DNA of 64,000 bases from Molossus alvarezi (GCA_037176705.1 CM073897.1:40860488-40924487), one strand, 5' to 3'. Shown: positions 44,901 to 55,790, counted from the first letter of the stretch. Numbers and translations are program-made. Notes: generated from the letters alone by a model not told the origin.

Positions 44901-45974
44901 AATTTTTTTAAGTAGCAAATAATGTGTTAGTGGAAAGATTCAGAAATAGGTGATCATGGTTAGGTCATGATATATTTTTTACAGATTTCAATTGCCTTGC
45001 TCTGGTTTTCTGTTACATTTATACACAGCAATCTTGTCACATTTTCTGCTCATAAAAGTCATACCAAGTTCAGATACTGAGATTAACTGTGTCTTTTGTG
45101 CTGGAACTCTGCAACGATCATGGTGTTCTGTGACTTCCAGGTGTTCTGCCACCTGGACAATGTACAGAACCACTGTTCAAGGTCATAGTTTCCATATGTG
45201 ACTTCCACATGTGGATAGAATATTTGTTATTGTTGATCATATTTCCCAGAACCTCTTTCTACAGCATTTCATTAAGAGTTCTCACGTGCAAGCGGGTATA
45301 TTTGCCCAGTTTTAACAGGCAGAGTCCAGGCAATGGATAGCCTATAGATACCCAAGCCCACTGAGAAACTGGTAAACTCAAGGAAATGTCAACTTGATGA
45401 CTTGCCTGGGATGTTAGGGAGTCCCCCTTTGGGGAAACTATCACAGAATGACCTGTTATTGCCCTTATAAAACAGAGGCTAAAAACATACCTCATGATCA
45501 GTTGACTAAACCTAGAAAAGAAACCAGCAAGTTGGTTAAAAATAATCATTGAGTACCTACGTGCCTTAAGAATGAGTTCAGTTGAGGAGAAATGTCTCTA
45601 GGCTGATCTTTTGAATCAAAAGATCCAGTTTATAGGAGAAAGGACCCAGGATATAAGTTATGTCAAGAAGTGTCAGACTAGTGCACTTGGGTTAGAGTTC
45701 TCCACAGAGAGCTGGATGGTAAAATCTATGTCTGGACCCAGGGAGCCAGCTTACCTGGAAGGTTAAAGCCAGAAATCAAATTTTCAAAGACTGGCTAGAG
45801 AGAGAAAAATTTTATTTGGGTAGTCCAACCATGGATCTCCAAGCCAAAGTCCTTTAGAGACAGCCAGGTGTCTGTCAAGTCTAAGTCTGAAATATCAAGT
45901 CTAAGTCTGAAGGGCAAGATTTTTCTTTAGAAGGCAAAAAAAGAAGAGAAAGAACCATGGGTCAGAAATGAAAT
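41996..45974. other. Large unclassified interval
   Basis: Almost 4 kb in which I recognise no repeat or gene. It has (TA)n at 42102-42120 and (TTTG)n at 42161-42182. Between 43373 and 44590 short frames on both strands show no domain. At 45877-45915 the text TCAAGTCTAAGTCTGAA occurs twice in tandem (20-bp period). The middle (about 42690-45600) has a composition like a decayed long retroelement or LTR element, but I cannot assign it. It may equally be unique DNA. Confidence 0.35.
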
Positions 45975-46215
45975 GTCTGTCATTTATGGAGCACTTACCA
46001 TTTAAGTACCAGGCATTGTTCAATATTTAAACATATTAACTCATTTAAATGAGAATGGTACTAACATTGCCCCCATCTTTCATATGAGAAAACTGAGGCC
46101 CAGAGAGCTCAAGTAACTTCAAGTCCATTCAACCAGGAAGTTGTGGAGCTGGGATTTGAACTCAGGTAATATGACTTCAGAACCCATTTTCCCAATGGCC
46201 ACAGTACATTGACTG
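45975..46215 (-). repeat. MIR SINE, antisense
   Basis: 'CATTTATGGAGCACTTACC', 'AACATATTAACTCATTTAAATG', 'CATCTTTCATATGAGAAAACTG', 'AGGCCCAGAGAGCTCAAGTAAC', 'TGTGGAGCTGGGATTTGAAC' in antisense order. Nearly full length. Confidence 0.85.
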
Positions 46216-47645
46216 TACAATTTCAAAGGAACTGGTTTGGATCTGGCCTTAAGCAAATGAGGAAAATTCAGGATGATTCACCCAAACAAAATCAGGTCTT
46301 TAGTTTGACATTATAGCCCTGCGTGTGTGGCCAGTGTATGACAGGCAGACTTGAAATCGGAGCAATAAAACAGAGGGGTCTGAGAGAAGCATCTCATGGT
46401 TAGGAATTCTCTGACAAGACCTTTGGCAAATTTGGAGCTTATCACAGTTCTAAGTGTGTGTTTACTATGAGGTATTTCTCTGAAGATCGCTTCTCCATTT
46501 GCATTTTCTGCCACTGGACTCTCTTCCACGAGGTGTGTGTGTAAGTCCATCCTAGCAGACACATTCAAGGTTAGCATCTGCTTGGTTCAGACAGCAGCTG
46601 AGCCACATCTGTCTGCCAATATCAGGTTATTCATCAGCGCTGAATTGAGGCCAGCCTCATGGCTCCAACACTGACAAACAACCCACATGATTCGATCACC
46701 TCCAAGTTGGCGCCAGGTGTCCTCAGCCTTCAATTGCATTTCCTGGCCTTGTCTGAGCACAGGGTTGGCTGAGATGACCCTCTCTCACCTGTATAAAATA
46801 CAAGGCCTCATGAGTCTTTCTCTCTGGACTTGCTCCCAGGAGGTCATCCAGCTCCTGAGATGCTGTATGCGAATTTTTACAAGTTTTGTCCTATGAGAAA
46901 AAGCTTTTGGTATAGCAGCTTGCATCCAAAACCCTAAACTCCGACTAGGAAAATAAGGCTGACTATGGCTCCCTCTCCACATGGCACCACTTTTGTAATT
47001 AAGGAACCGAGTGGCCCTTCCCCCACTCTCCCATGTGAGAAGCCCCCCTTTCCTCCTCAGCACTGGAGCAGGCAGTCTCTTGACCCCAGAACTGCCAAGG
47101 AAGCGCTGACTGACAGGCTGTGCCCCTGCTTCTGATCTCATTGGCCACATCGTGTAACATCTTAACTCCTAACCTAATCCGATGGATGCAGCTTAGTAGG
47201 GTGCAGCAAGGATGCCGGTCCAGCTCCCTGCAGGCTGCTGGAGACCCGCGCAGCACTCCAAGCACTGCAGGGCACGCTTCTCAATCAAAATAGGTGCCTT
47301 CTGGGTCCCTAAGTATGTGGTCTTTCTTGACTTTTTATTTGAAGGTTGAAGAACTTGTCAATATAAAAACAGTAATGCTTAGGGAACTGAGGTTGTGGTG
47401 ACTCTTGGGAGCACTTTAAATGACTTCTCATATTCAATGATGTCGATAAAAACTTAATAAAGAGAAAGTCAATGCATATCTGAAAGTCAATGCATAATGA
47501 AAATCTTAACATATCTTCAGTTTAAAATACGAGGGTTGAACAATTCGGTTCTATGCACCACCTCTTCTTCAAAAAAAAACTTTTTACTTTGTTATAGGCA
47601 AGTGACTACTAAGGGGAATTTAGTTTTTTGTTCTGGACCTCTATT
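46216..47645. other. Unclassified DNA with a promoter-like TATA site
   Basis: No family recognised. At 46792-46798 there is TATAAAA in 'CACCTGTATAAAATACAAGG', followed by CT-rich text (TCTTTCTCTCTGGACTTGC), a layout seen in LTRs and pol II promoters. No terminal repeat, primer-binding site or coding sequence supports an LTR element, so this stays a note. Minus frames at 46785-47265 look accidental. Confidence 0.3.
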
Positions 47646-47829
47646 CAGAGGTGGGGGATGTCCAGCCCACATATGGCCCTCGAAGTCAATACCAGCTAAC
47701 ATCACACGCCTCATCAAATTAGCCTCATCAATATAGCAGGCTAATATTTAAGTTGATAACTTTGTATGGCCCGCAAATGATGTTATAAATATTGAAATGT
47801 CCCTTGGGAGAAAAAGGTTTCCACCCCTG
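47646..47829. mobile_element. hAT MITE, complete (184 bp)
   Basis: Left end CAGAGGTGGGG and right end CCACCCCTG are near-perfect terminal inverted repeats. In between, 'CCCACATATGGCCCTCGAAG', 'GGCCCGCAAATGATGTTATAAATATTG' and 'CCCTTGGGAGAAAAAGG' follow a known mammalian non-autonomous hAT layout. The expected 8-bp target duplication is no longer recognisable. No coding capacity. Confidence 0.82.
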
Positions 47830-48099
47830 GTTCCATGTTCTGATTTTATGGCCCAGGGTTGATTGTGTTGGCCTCCTGGGTTCCACCCAAGTGTCAGAAT
47901 GCAGGCGCAAAGCATGTGTTCTAAGCTCCTTTACACTCTCCTGCTGCCCCTTGAAGGCTCAAGGGGAGAAGCTTGCATTCAATTCTCTTTCTCCCCTTCA
48001 ACACTTACTTGAAAAAGCCATCATTCTTGTCCTGTCCCCAAACTGACTCTTTAACTCCTTTATCTAGTCCAACCCTTAATCATTTCCCAGTAGATCTGG

Positions 48100-48290
48100 A
48101 GTCATGGAGATCTAACTTTGAGTCCTGTCCCTGACATTTACTGGCTGTCAATTCTTGGACAAGTTACTTAACCACAGATAGCCTCAAGTCCATCATCTGT
48201 AAAATGAGGAAATGCTACTTTCTTTCCACAGGGTAGTTGGAAGAATTAAGTGTTGTGCACAGTGTTGGACCCACAGGACATGCTCAGAGC
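48100..48290 (+). repeat. MIR SINE
   Basis: 'TTTGAGTCCTGTCCCTGAC', 'TTTACTGGCTGTCAATTCTTGG', 'ACAAGTTACTTAACCACAG', 'CATCATCTGTAAAATGAGG' in sense order. Confidence 0.85.
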
Positions 48291-48309
48291 CATTCATTTT
48301 TAGGAGTCG

Positions 48310-48455
48310 TGGCTGTAGTAATGACAAGCATGGGCTTTGAAATTAGACTCATCCAGGTTTACTTTCCAGTTCTGCCACCCACTGCTTTTAGACCTTGAGC
48401 AAGCTTGCTCCTATGAACCTTGCTTTTCTCATCTCTAACAGGGGGATAATAGTCC
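48310..48455 (+). repeat. MIR SINE
   Basis: A second sense MIR in tandem: 'GCATGGGCTTTGAAATTAGAC', 'CAGTTCTGCCACCCACTGC', 'GACCTTGAGCAAGCTTGC', 'CTAACAGGGGGATAATAG'. Confidence 0.8.
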
Positions 48456-49043
48456 AGTGAGCTCTCCATAACTGGATAAGCGGGACATAAACATTCAATT
48501 ACATGAAACAAGGAGTTGCATTGCTATAATAACTGAGTCAAAGCCTTTATGATCTGCTGGCCAGTAGCTTGAGGAATCCATCTGGACGATCTAAATCCAT
48601 CCAGCTCCCGACTGTGATTTGATGCCCTCTAGTGGCAGAAGTCTACTGCAGCTTAAATACTAATGGGGGCTATTCTGAAGCCTGTGGTTCACTGAAATGT
48701 CCTACACTTAGATGAGACCTTTCTTTCTGTCTCAGCCTGTTGAACCAGAAGAATATCAGAGACCCAGGAACCCATCTGCAGCCTCCCTAATTCTCAGACA
48801 GGGTTAACTGACATTTCACTGCCCAGTCTTACCTCTATCTGCAGAAAATAAAAACTTTATCCAACCTTTAGGTCTGTCTGCAATTTGGGTTGGGCAGAGG
48901 ATGACAGCTAATTATCAATCATATTATATGAAACCATGTTACCATGGAGTATTTTGTCGTGGGAGTTTACTGTATCTGTCTTTAAATTTTTGTGACGTTA
49001 AATGAGATTATTTATTCATTATATGTACTGTCTCTTTCTATTT
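48456..49043. other. Unclassified non-coding DNA
   Basis: Nothing named. 'GATTTGATGCCCTCTAGTGGCAGAAG' near 48617 contains the CTCF-like core CCCTCTAGTGGCA on the plus strand, which resembles CCASYAGRKGGCA-type motifs in reverse only weakly. Confidence 0.35.
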
Positions 49044-49364
49044 GGGCTCTATAACAAAATACCATAGACTAAAATTTATTTTTAATAGTCTTGGGAAGCT
49101 GGGAAGTCCAAGTTCAGGATGTCAGTGTGCTTGGGTGAGGGCCATCTTCCCTGTTCATAGCTAGGGCTCTTCATTGTGCCTGTACTTGGTGTTAGTGGGC
49201 TAGGGACCCCTCTGGAATCTATTATAGAAGCCACTAATTTCCTTCATGAAGGTTCCACCTTCTTGGCTTAATGTACCTCCCCAAAGCCCCAACTACGAAT
49301 ACCATAACTTGGGATTATTATTTCAACATGAATTTGGGGAAACAGAATCATTCAGCCCATAGCA
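49044..49364 (-). mobile_element. MaLR (MLT1/MST-type) solo LTR
   Basis: Antisense MaLR LTR of the ERVL-MaLR class. The plus strand reads 'CTATAACAAAATACCATAGAC', 'GGGAAGTCCAAGTTCAGG', 'GGTGAGGGCCATCTTCCC', 'GAAGGTTCCACCTTCTTGGC', 'CCCCAAAGCCCC', then 'CATTCAGCCCATAGCA', the complement of the usual TGCTATGG start. No internal region on either side, so it is a solo LTR. Non-coding and old. Confidence 0.85.
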
Positions 49365-50461
49365 TGCACTTAGCACAGTTCCTGGCACATTCTTACTAAA
49401 GCATAAGAATGTTATTATCGATATAACACATAAGTTGAAACAAATGTTCTTTTGGTTTCTAGAAAACTGACATAAACCAGAATTGCATTTAGTAAGAACT
49501 CCAGTTTGGGAAGAGATTAGTGCAATTCTATAATATTAATATGTGTTCAAGTTACCCCCTAAAATAAATATGTGTGCAGGTCATGAAGCAGATTTGAATT
49601 AAATGCATATGATCAGCCCATCAAATGTTTTGCTTCACCAGGTTGTCAGCATAGACATCTCTCTGACCTCTACACATTCCTGTGGCAGCACTTGTGTTAA
49701 GTATTTAACTTGTGTTAGTCTCCTTGTTAGGTATTTAAGGCTTTATGTTCTTTTTAATAGAATTCCATCTGCAAAGAACTGTGCAATGTCCCCATGTCCA
49801 TATATCCTGGATGAGCCTGGGAGAATATTTCCCATTGTGGTCTCTAAAATCTGTCTTCATCAAAAGAAGGCTCTGGCACTGGGCTGGATTTCCAAGAACA
49901 TATTTTTTTGGAGCTCAAGGCCCAGCCATTGTAACAGGCTCTTTAAATTTTTCTTTGCACTGTACTGTTTTAATTCCATTATACAGCATGGCGCTATGTT
50001 TTATGCTATGTTCTGGAGCCAGAAAAGGAAAAGAGACACCAGATATGCCTGGCCCCTAATTCCAAGGAGTTCACAGATTTAATGACAAAAACAAACCAAC
50101 AAATAAAAGCCAGACAGATAAGCAAACAAGAACAATAGAGAGAGGAGGACAGGTTGGAGAGAAAAGAGCTGAGGGTCGAGACCAGCAGAGAGCTTGTGCA
50201 ACATTCCAACTGCGGGACTGGAGGGAGGGGCTGGCCCAGGGCAGTGGTGGCAGAAACGGGACTGATATAGGACATAGCTAAGCACAGGGAAAGAGCAGAA
50301 GCAGGGACAAGCAAGAAACTCTGAAAATCAAGGGTCTAAGATAAAAAACAAACAAGAAAAAAAAATCACCTTTAAATTACACAAATCAAAATGGTTGCCT
50401 TTCTCCACTGTCAGATCAAGTCCCAGGGAGCATGAGCCCCTAGTAATCATATCAGCTCTTT
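49365..50461. other. Unclassified DNA, right part possibly L2
   Basis: Contains the longest ATG-started frame of the window (49603-50082 +, 159 codons), whose product has no recognisable domain. From about 50045, 'CCAAGGAGTTCACAGATTTAATG' and 'GACAGATAAGCAAACAAG' resemble antisense L2. Confidence 0.3.
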
Positions 50462-50469
50462 TAAAAGGC

Positions 50470-50712
50470 GCCCTGGCCGGTTTGGCTCAGCGGTTAGAGC
50501 GTCGGCCTGTGGTCTGGAGAGACCCGGGTTCGGTTCCCGCTAAGGGAGCGTACCTCTGTTGCAGTTTGTCCCTGGCCTTGGTTGGTCCGGCGGGTGGCAG
50601 CCACTCGATGTGTCCCTTCACGTCGATGTTTCTCTCTCTCTCTGTTCATCTCTCTCCCTCCCACTCTACCTGAACAAAAATGGAAAAATGTCCTCGGGTG
50701 AGGATAAAAAAA

Positions 50713-50760
<48 letters not shown>
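50470..50760 (+). mobile_element. VES SINE, young copy, with (AAAT)n tail
   Basis: The best-preserved VES: head 'GCCCTGGCCGGTTTGGCTCAG', box A region intact, box B 'GGGTTCGGTTCCC', and many CpGs still present (GCGGTTAGAGCGTCGG, CTCGATG, CACGTCGATG). The end 'GTCCTCGGGTGAGGATAAAAA' leads to an (AAAT)13-type array at 50706-50760. An 8-bp duplication (TAAAAGGC at 50462-50469 and 50761-50768) flanks it. CpG retention argues for recent insertion. Confidence 0.95.
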
Positions 50761-50763
<3 letters not shown>

Positions 50764-50768
50764 AAGGC

Positions 50769-51339
50769 ATCTATGATGATCAGTTACATGATAGACTAAG
50801 AATGAAACTACTGATGGGATGTGTATATTTTTAAATACTGTTTTATTTCTTTTTCTTTTCTTTTTTCGGTCCCAAAGTATGTTAGAGTTTAGCAGGAAGC
50901 TTTGAGTCATGCGCTGCTTGGCTAGGGGCTGGGAGGCGGCCGATCCCATTACCAGCTGATAGAAAATCAGGTTATAGTCCCTATTTGTTTCCCAGTGTCT
51001 CCATGATGTGACATTAGGAGGTGATGGCTGCAGTTACGGGGAGACATTTGGTCCAATGATGTTCATAAATACACTTTGTTAGGCAGTTTTGTCGAATCTG
51101 CCCACTTTCCCTCCCTCGCTCAGGGCGGGCTGCTTTTCAGCTCTTAGACTTCTCTCTCTGAGATAGGACGGTGCTCACTGAGATTCGGAACTCGGATGTG
51201 AGACATGGAATGTTCGATTATCTGTGTGGTGTTTTGTAGGAGAAAAAGGCAAGATAGAAGGTGAGAGACCTGGGGTGATTCTAACCCTAAGACAGCATTT
51301 GCATTTGTGCTGAACAAGAGCCCGGCCAAGCTGAGGGTG
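50769..51339. other. Unclassified non-coding DNA
   Basis: Nothing named. Less AT-rich toward the minisatellite. Confidence 0.35.
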
Positions 51340-51428
51340 GGCCGAGGGGGAGGCGGCCGAGGGGGAGGCGGCCGAGGGGGAGGCGGCCGAGGGGGAGGCG
51401 GCGAGGGGGAGGCGGCCGAGGGGGAGGC
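51340..51428. repeat. GC-rich 15-bp minisatellite, 6 units
   Basis: Units GGCCGAGGGGGAGGC: four exact 15-bp units (51340-51399), one 14-bp unit lacking a C (51400-51413), and one more 15-bp unit (51414-51428). Each unit has a G5 run and two CpG/GGCC elements. Opposite-strand frames read LPLGR or SAASP repeats, and the 14-bp unit shifts the frame, so they are artefacts. Confidence 0.97.
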
Positions 51429-51879
51429 TGGTTTTCAAGGCTGGCAGGAATGAGAGTTGATTGTTGAAGGATTGGCACACATCTTCTTGCCAGTCGGGGC
51501 CTTGTTTTGTGGATTGGGAGAGATGGTGGATTTGTCCTTCTTGGCGTTCGTTGGGTGCCCTGGAGAAGACGGCACACGGGAGATGAAATGATCCTGGCTA
51601 TGTGACTCTAGAGCGTTTGAGTTTCATGTTCTCCGTGAGGTGAGAACAGGTCTACACGCCTGGCAAGACTGGTAGAGATGAAATAACATGAGATGTTGCT
51701 GGCCCACCAGCTTCAGGCATGAACTAGCCGAGGGCGGGCCTCAGGATGTGGGTTTCCCTCCCCGCCTCTGCCCCTCCCTCTGGTATGCCTGGTGCCTGGG
51801 GGATGCAGTTCCGTCCCAGCACCTTCAAGCTCCACAGCAAAACCTACTCTTGTGCATTCAGTACACCTTAATGTATGCC
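51429..51879. other. Unclassified non-coding DNA
   Basis: Moderately GC-rich with scattered CpGs. No repeat family or gene that I can name. Confidence 0.35.
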
Positions 51880-52015
51880 TGACTCCCTGGGATCTGGTTA
51901 AAATTCAGTCTTGCTAAGTGGGCCTTAATGAAGGCTTGAGCTTCTGCTTTTCTAACTAATCCCAGGTGATTATAAATCTAGGTGGCCCATGGACCACATC
52001 TTAGTAGTAAGAACC
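51880..52015 (+). mobile_element. MER5A-like hAT-Charlie MITE remnant
   Basis: 'CCCTGGGATCTGGTTAAAATTC', 'GAGCTTCTGCTTTTCTAAC', 'AATCCCAGGTGATTATAAATC', 'CCCATGGACCACATCTTAGTAG' follow MER5A in order. Confidence 0.72.
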
Positions 52016-52289
52016 TATCAGAACTAGGTAATAGTAGGAGGCAGGAAGAAATGGACATAACACTTCTGCTTCAGAGCCTGGCCTCGCAAGGCAATCTTGT
52101 CCGTTAAAGAGACAGTGTCCAAAGGCCGTAGCCAGCTAAGCCAGGGATGGAGTAGATAGATTCCTACAGCAAAAAAATTCCATCCTATTTGAGGGACATG
52201 ATTGTGGGTAGTGCCAGTCTTGAAATGATATTAAAGCTGGACAATCTGTGTAATCATCCTTACCCGTAAACCCGGCTGCTCCTGATTCC

Positions 52290-52631
52290 CCTTGCACTAG
52301 AGTCCAAATTCCTCAGCATGTCCCCTTCCCTTCCTGAGACTGCCCCCGGATTCTCCTCACGCTCTTCCCTTATGCGTTCCTTTTCCTTTTCCACACGCAC
52401 TAATTCTTCTGCCTGAGATGCTCTTTGCTCTCTTCTGTCTTTCCTGTCTGACATACTCCTATTTACCTTTTAAATTCCTCTCTAAGACCAGCTTCTCTGT
52501 GAAGCATGAACATTCATAGCTTGTATATATTTAAATCACTGGTCTTGTTTCTGAGGATTGAATTGATGCAGTACTATGTCTTTCTCCCGGTAATCTGAGA
52601 AGCCCTTGAGAGCTGGGTCTTTTTTTATTTT
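52290..52631 (+). repeat. L2 ORF-end fragment
   Basis: 'GAGTCCAAATTCCTCAGC', 'TTCTTCTGCCTGAGATGCTC', 'ACCTTTTAAATTCCTCTCTAAG', 'CTTCTCTGTGAAGC' and 'GAGAGCTGGGTC' are sense L2 text. A VES SINE ends it. Confidence 0.55.
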
Positions 52632-52645
52632 TAATTGTCACTCTC

Positions 52646-52852
52646 GCCCAACCTGTGTGGCTCAGTGGTTGAGCATCAACCCATGCACCAAGAGGTCACT
52701 GGTTCGATTCCCAGTCAGGGCACATGCCCAAGTTATGGGCCAAATCCCCAGTGAGGGGCATGTAGGAGGAGGCCAATCAATGTTCTCTCTCATCAATATT
52801 TCTATCTCTCTTTCCCTCTCTCTCTAAAATCAATAAAGAAAAATAATAATAA
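52646..52852 (+). mobile_element. VES SINE
   Basis: Sense VES ('GTGTGGCTCAGTGGTTGAGC', 'CATGCACCAAGAGGTCACTG', 'GGTTCGATTCCCAGTC') ending 'AAAATCAATAAAGAAAAATAA'. A perfect 14-bp target-site duplication (TAATTGTCACTCTC at 52632-52645 and 52853-52866) fixes the ends. Same subtype as the 691 copy. Confidence 0.96.
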
Positions 52853-52866
52853 TAATTGTCACTCTC

Positions 52867-53393
52867 TTTCCAGGACCTACCTAGCTCAGTGCTGGGCTGT
52901 GGCAGTCACTCTGTAATTTTATTTAAATTGAACTGAAGAGTGGTTAGAAGAAGTAGATGGGCAATTCCAGCTGCTCTGGAAAAAGACCTGTGAACATGGG
53001 GAGCTTCAGCCAGGAGGTCTTGGGGGCAGGCCAGGGAGGACTTTCTTCTGAAAAGAAGGGCTATGCACCAAGCAGAGTAAAACTGCACGAAAACTGTGCC
53101 ATGTGGGTTACTGGACATCTGAGGTGAGAGGGATCCAAGTCTGTGAGCTAACCTATCCCTGGGTGGAAAAGAGAGTGATGCTCTGTGATTTTTCTGAAGT
53201 TCTTGTTCTGAGCACCCTGCTGGGAGTACTTGAACCATACAGGTTCTTTGCGGAAATATAGCCTTCTTTTTCTCCTCCAGGCCCTACCTTCATTTAGGGA
53301 AACATAGTAAGTTGTGAAGGCCAATATTGAATTCTTGAGATCCTCCTTAGCATTTGGGACAGAAAGAAGTAAACCTGAGTCACATTCAGTTAT

Positions 53394-53430
<37 letters not shown>

Positions 53431-54117
53431 TGCATTATAAAGAGAGAGAAAAAGAAATGGAAAGAAAGAGAGAAGAAAGGAGAGGAGAGGGGCTGTCTGA
53501 TGTAATGAATTCTACCTTTTGAGCCTAGGGCTTTTGTTTTGTTTGTTTTTGGTTCCTTTGAGGTCATTGTCCTGTCCTGGCTAGTTTTTCAAATGAATAG
53601 CTTCAGTCTCTTTGTTCCTAGTTGGTAGTTGAAAAAGTACCAAAAACTTTCTATAAGTAAGGCTTTTATACAGTGTTTTGCCAGCACCATTTTGCCTGAG
53701 CAATTCATGTTAACAATTGATTGAAAATACATCTATACAGACCAAACAAGGAAATGGACTTTAGACATGAATTCAGCCTTTGCCATATACAAACCATGAG
53801 AACTGGGGTACTAAGACTTTCTCTACCCCAGATTTCTCATGTGTAAGAGATCATTTTAGTTGCTGCTTCTTCTTTTTTTTTTTTTCAAATGCTACTCTTG
53901 CCAAATATTATTAAAAAGCAACTTGCTTCCCCAAGTTCTCAGTTTCACTACTGGCTAACTCAACCATCTATTGAAATATAAAGTTGTCATATAAAAATAC
54001 CTTGGTATTGGGAAAAAGAAAGTTATAAATATAAGTTCAATAAAGGGAAGCATCCCCAAAGAGACCTAAAATCTATAACAGGATGTAAGGACCAGCAACA
54101 CGACACATATAACATAC
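52867..54117. other. Unclassified DNA with (AC)n and purine tract
   Basis: (AC)15-type microsatellite at 53396-53428, then a purine-only-like tract at 53438-53490 (AGAGAGAGAAAAAGAAATGG). Frames at 52906-53238 and 53148-53567 (-) have no recognisable domain. A T-run sits at 53873-53885. Nothing else named. Confidence 0.4.

Positions 54118-54148
<31 letters not shown>
54118..54148. repeat. (ATT)n microsatellite
   Basis: Ten or so uninterrupted ATT units. Confidence 0.95.
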
Positions 54149-54149
54149 G

Positions 54150-54265
54150 TTAATATTCATATTTTATGTGAGGATATTGATACTTAGAAGAGGTAAGTTA
54201 CTTGTCAAAATTCACTCTGAGAGAGAGTGGGAGATTCCAGCATGAACCTGGTTTCCCTTCCAGTT
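54150..54265 (-). repeat. MIR fragment, antisense
   Basis: 'TGAGGATATTGATACTTAGAAG', 'AGGTAAGTTACTTGTCAAAATTC', 'GATTCCAGCATGAACCTGG' in antisense order, next to the (ATT)n array. Confidence 0.55.
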
Positions 54266-54389
54266 GCTTGTCTTTTAAAGAATTTTTTCTGTTATTTCTG
54301 CTTGTGTTGCTTTTTCAAGTAAATGTTTATCAACCTCTTTTTGGGGGATTTGAAATTAAAACAAAGCAAAACAAAATTTAAATTCCTGT

Positions 54390-55790
54390 TAGAGTATTGA
54401 TTGGAATTGTGTAAAATCTATACATTAAAATTAAAACTGGGAAACAATAATAATGTTTTTCTTATTTATACAATCATCTCTTTCTCTTTAAAATGAAATG
54501 TCTGTTTTCTACTTCTATGCCAAGAAATATTCTGGTACAAGTGATAGAGAAATGAATAAAATGTAAGCTATATCCCCAAGCTCTTTAGCAATGTGGATAG
54601 TAGACGGATAAATAAATAAAGAACCTTACCAATAACTCTGTTGACTGTAGCCACTTATAGTAAACATTTTTATGAATTCTAACAATGATTTCCTGATTTA
54701 TAAATGCCTTTGGTGTATGATCATGACATCTGCAAATAGCAGAGATTCAAAAAATGTATCTCACTTTCTTAGGGCCACATATATCTTGTAATTTAGAATA
54801 TTGAATGGTACTAAGGGGCATATTCCATATATTACATAATGCCCCCAGCTGCTTCTGGGGAAGGAACCCATAATCATGTTGATATCAATATCAATATTTC
54901 TGCTGCACTATAAACATCCACTCTGAGTGGATTCATAGCAGCTCAAGTCAGTATTTGCGTCGAATGAGTGATGCAAAAATCCTTAGTTTACGCACTATTT
55001 TGGATTTCAGAATTTCAAACAAAGCTTATGGATCTATCATGTTGTTGTTTTTTTCTTTTTAATAGGTATTAATTTTCTTTGTTGGCCTTGTTGCACCAGG
55101 TAGACCTATTTAAATGATGTTAAAGTACAGTAGGCAGATTGGACAAACTCATTTTATTCCTAATTTGGGAATCTGTGTCTGGTGCTCCCTAATAAAGAAT
55201 CATTTGGTTGAGTGTTTAAAATAGGAATGTTCATCATATTAAGAGAGAAGTGCTTTAATTCAACTTGAAAAATAAAAATGCTATTAAATGTCATCAAATA
55301 CATGTAGAGGATGTTGAAATAATCATCTACTTTTGCTTTTTATTACTAGCCTACTGATAAACTTTCAATGCATTATTTAATTATCTTACATTGAAACAGT
55401 GTATTTCTGTTGGAATATCATATCAGCAATATTAGATTATTAAACTCTATTTTGAAATAGTTAATTTACAATTTTGAATCTATGCTCATGGTTTAGATTA
55501 TTTTGCCCCCCCTTTTGATTTTTGCATAGTATTTTATGACTTTTGGGAATTGGGATCCAATCTGCCTTGTGGAATGAATGAAATATTTTCTCCGTCTTCC
55601 ACTCTCCAGAATATAGTATAAGGCATAGGTTTATGTATTTCTTGAATGTGTGAATTAAATCTTTCAGGATCCAATATCTTTTGAGTATACAGTGTTAGAG
55701 AGCTTTCTATGATCCTTCTTTAGGTATTGGTCTGTTCTGATTTTCTATTTCTTCTGTAACTTTCTAAACTTGATTATCATCTATTGGATT
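54390..55790 (-). mobile_element. Very old L1 ORF2 region, antisense
   Basis: Scattered but collinear antisense ORF2 text: 'GATTGGAATTGTGTAAAATC' (54399), 'ATCATGACATCTGCAAATAGC' (54720), then near 55730 'TATTGGTCTGTTCTGATTTTC', 'TATTTCTTCTGTAAC'. In between, similarity is too weak to trace. The order suits one ancient L1 through the reverse-transcriptase zone, but independent fragments are possible. Confidence 0.45.

Noticed and set aside
46680..46830. Possible retroviral LTR or primer-binding site (TTGGCGCC near 46707, TATAAAA at 46792)
   Set aside because: The order is wrong for an LTR followed by a primer-binding site, no terminal repeats or internal genes are visible, and short motifs alone are not evidence.
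49603..50082. 159-codon plus-strand open frame, the longest ATG-started frame in the window
   Set aside because: No recognisable domain, signal peptide or coding-like composition. In AT-rich DNA this length occurs by chance in 64 kb, and the right part may be L2.
50470..50545. Possible tRNA gene (good A and B boxes)
   Set aside because: It is the tRNA-derived head of a VES SINE, lacking an acceptor stem and discrete tRNA termini.
51175..51577. Proline/leucine- and serine/alanine-rich repeat proteins on the minus strand
   Set aside because: Produced by the 15-bp minisatellite. The 14-bp unit shifts the frame and no gene context exists.
54700..55640. AT-rich, repeat-free-looking stretch considered as a conserved non-coding element
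   Set aside because: Collinear traces of antisense L1 ORF2 at both ends make an ancient L1 the simpler explanation.
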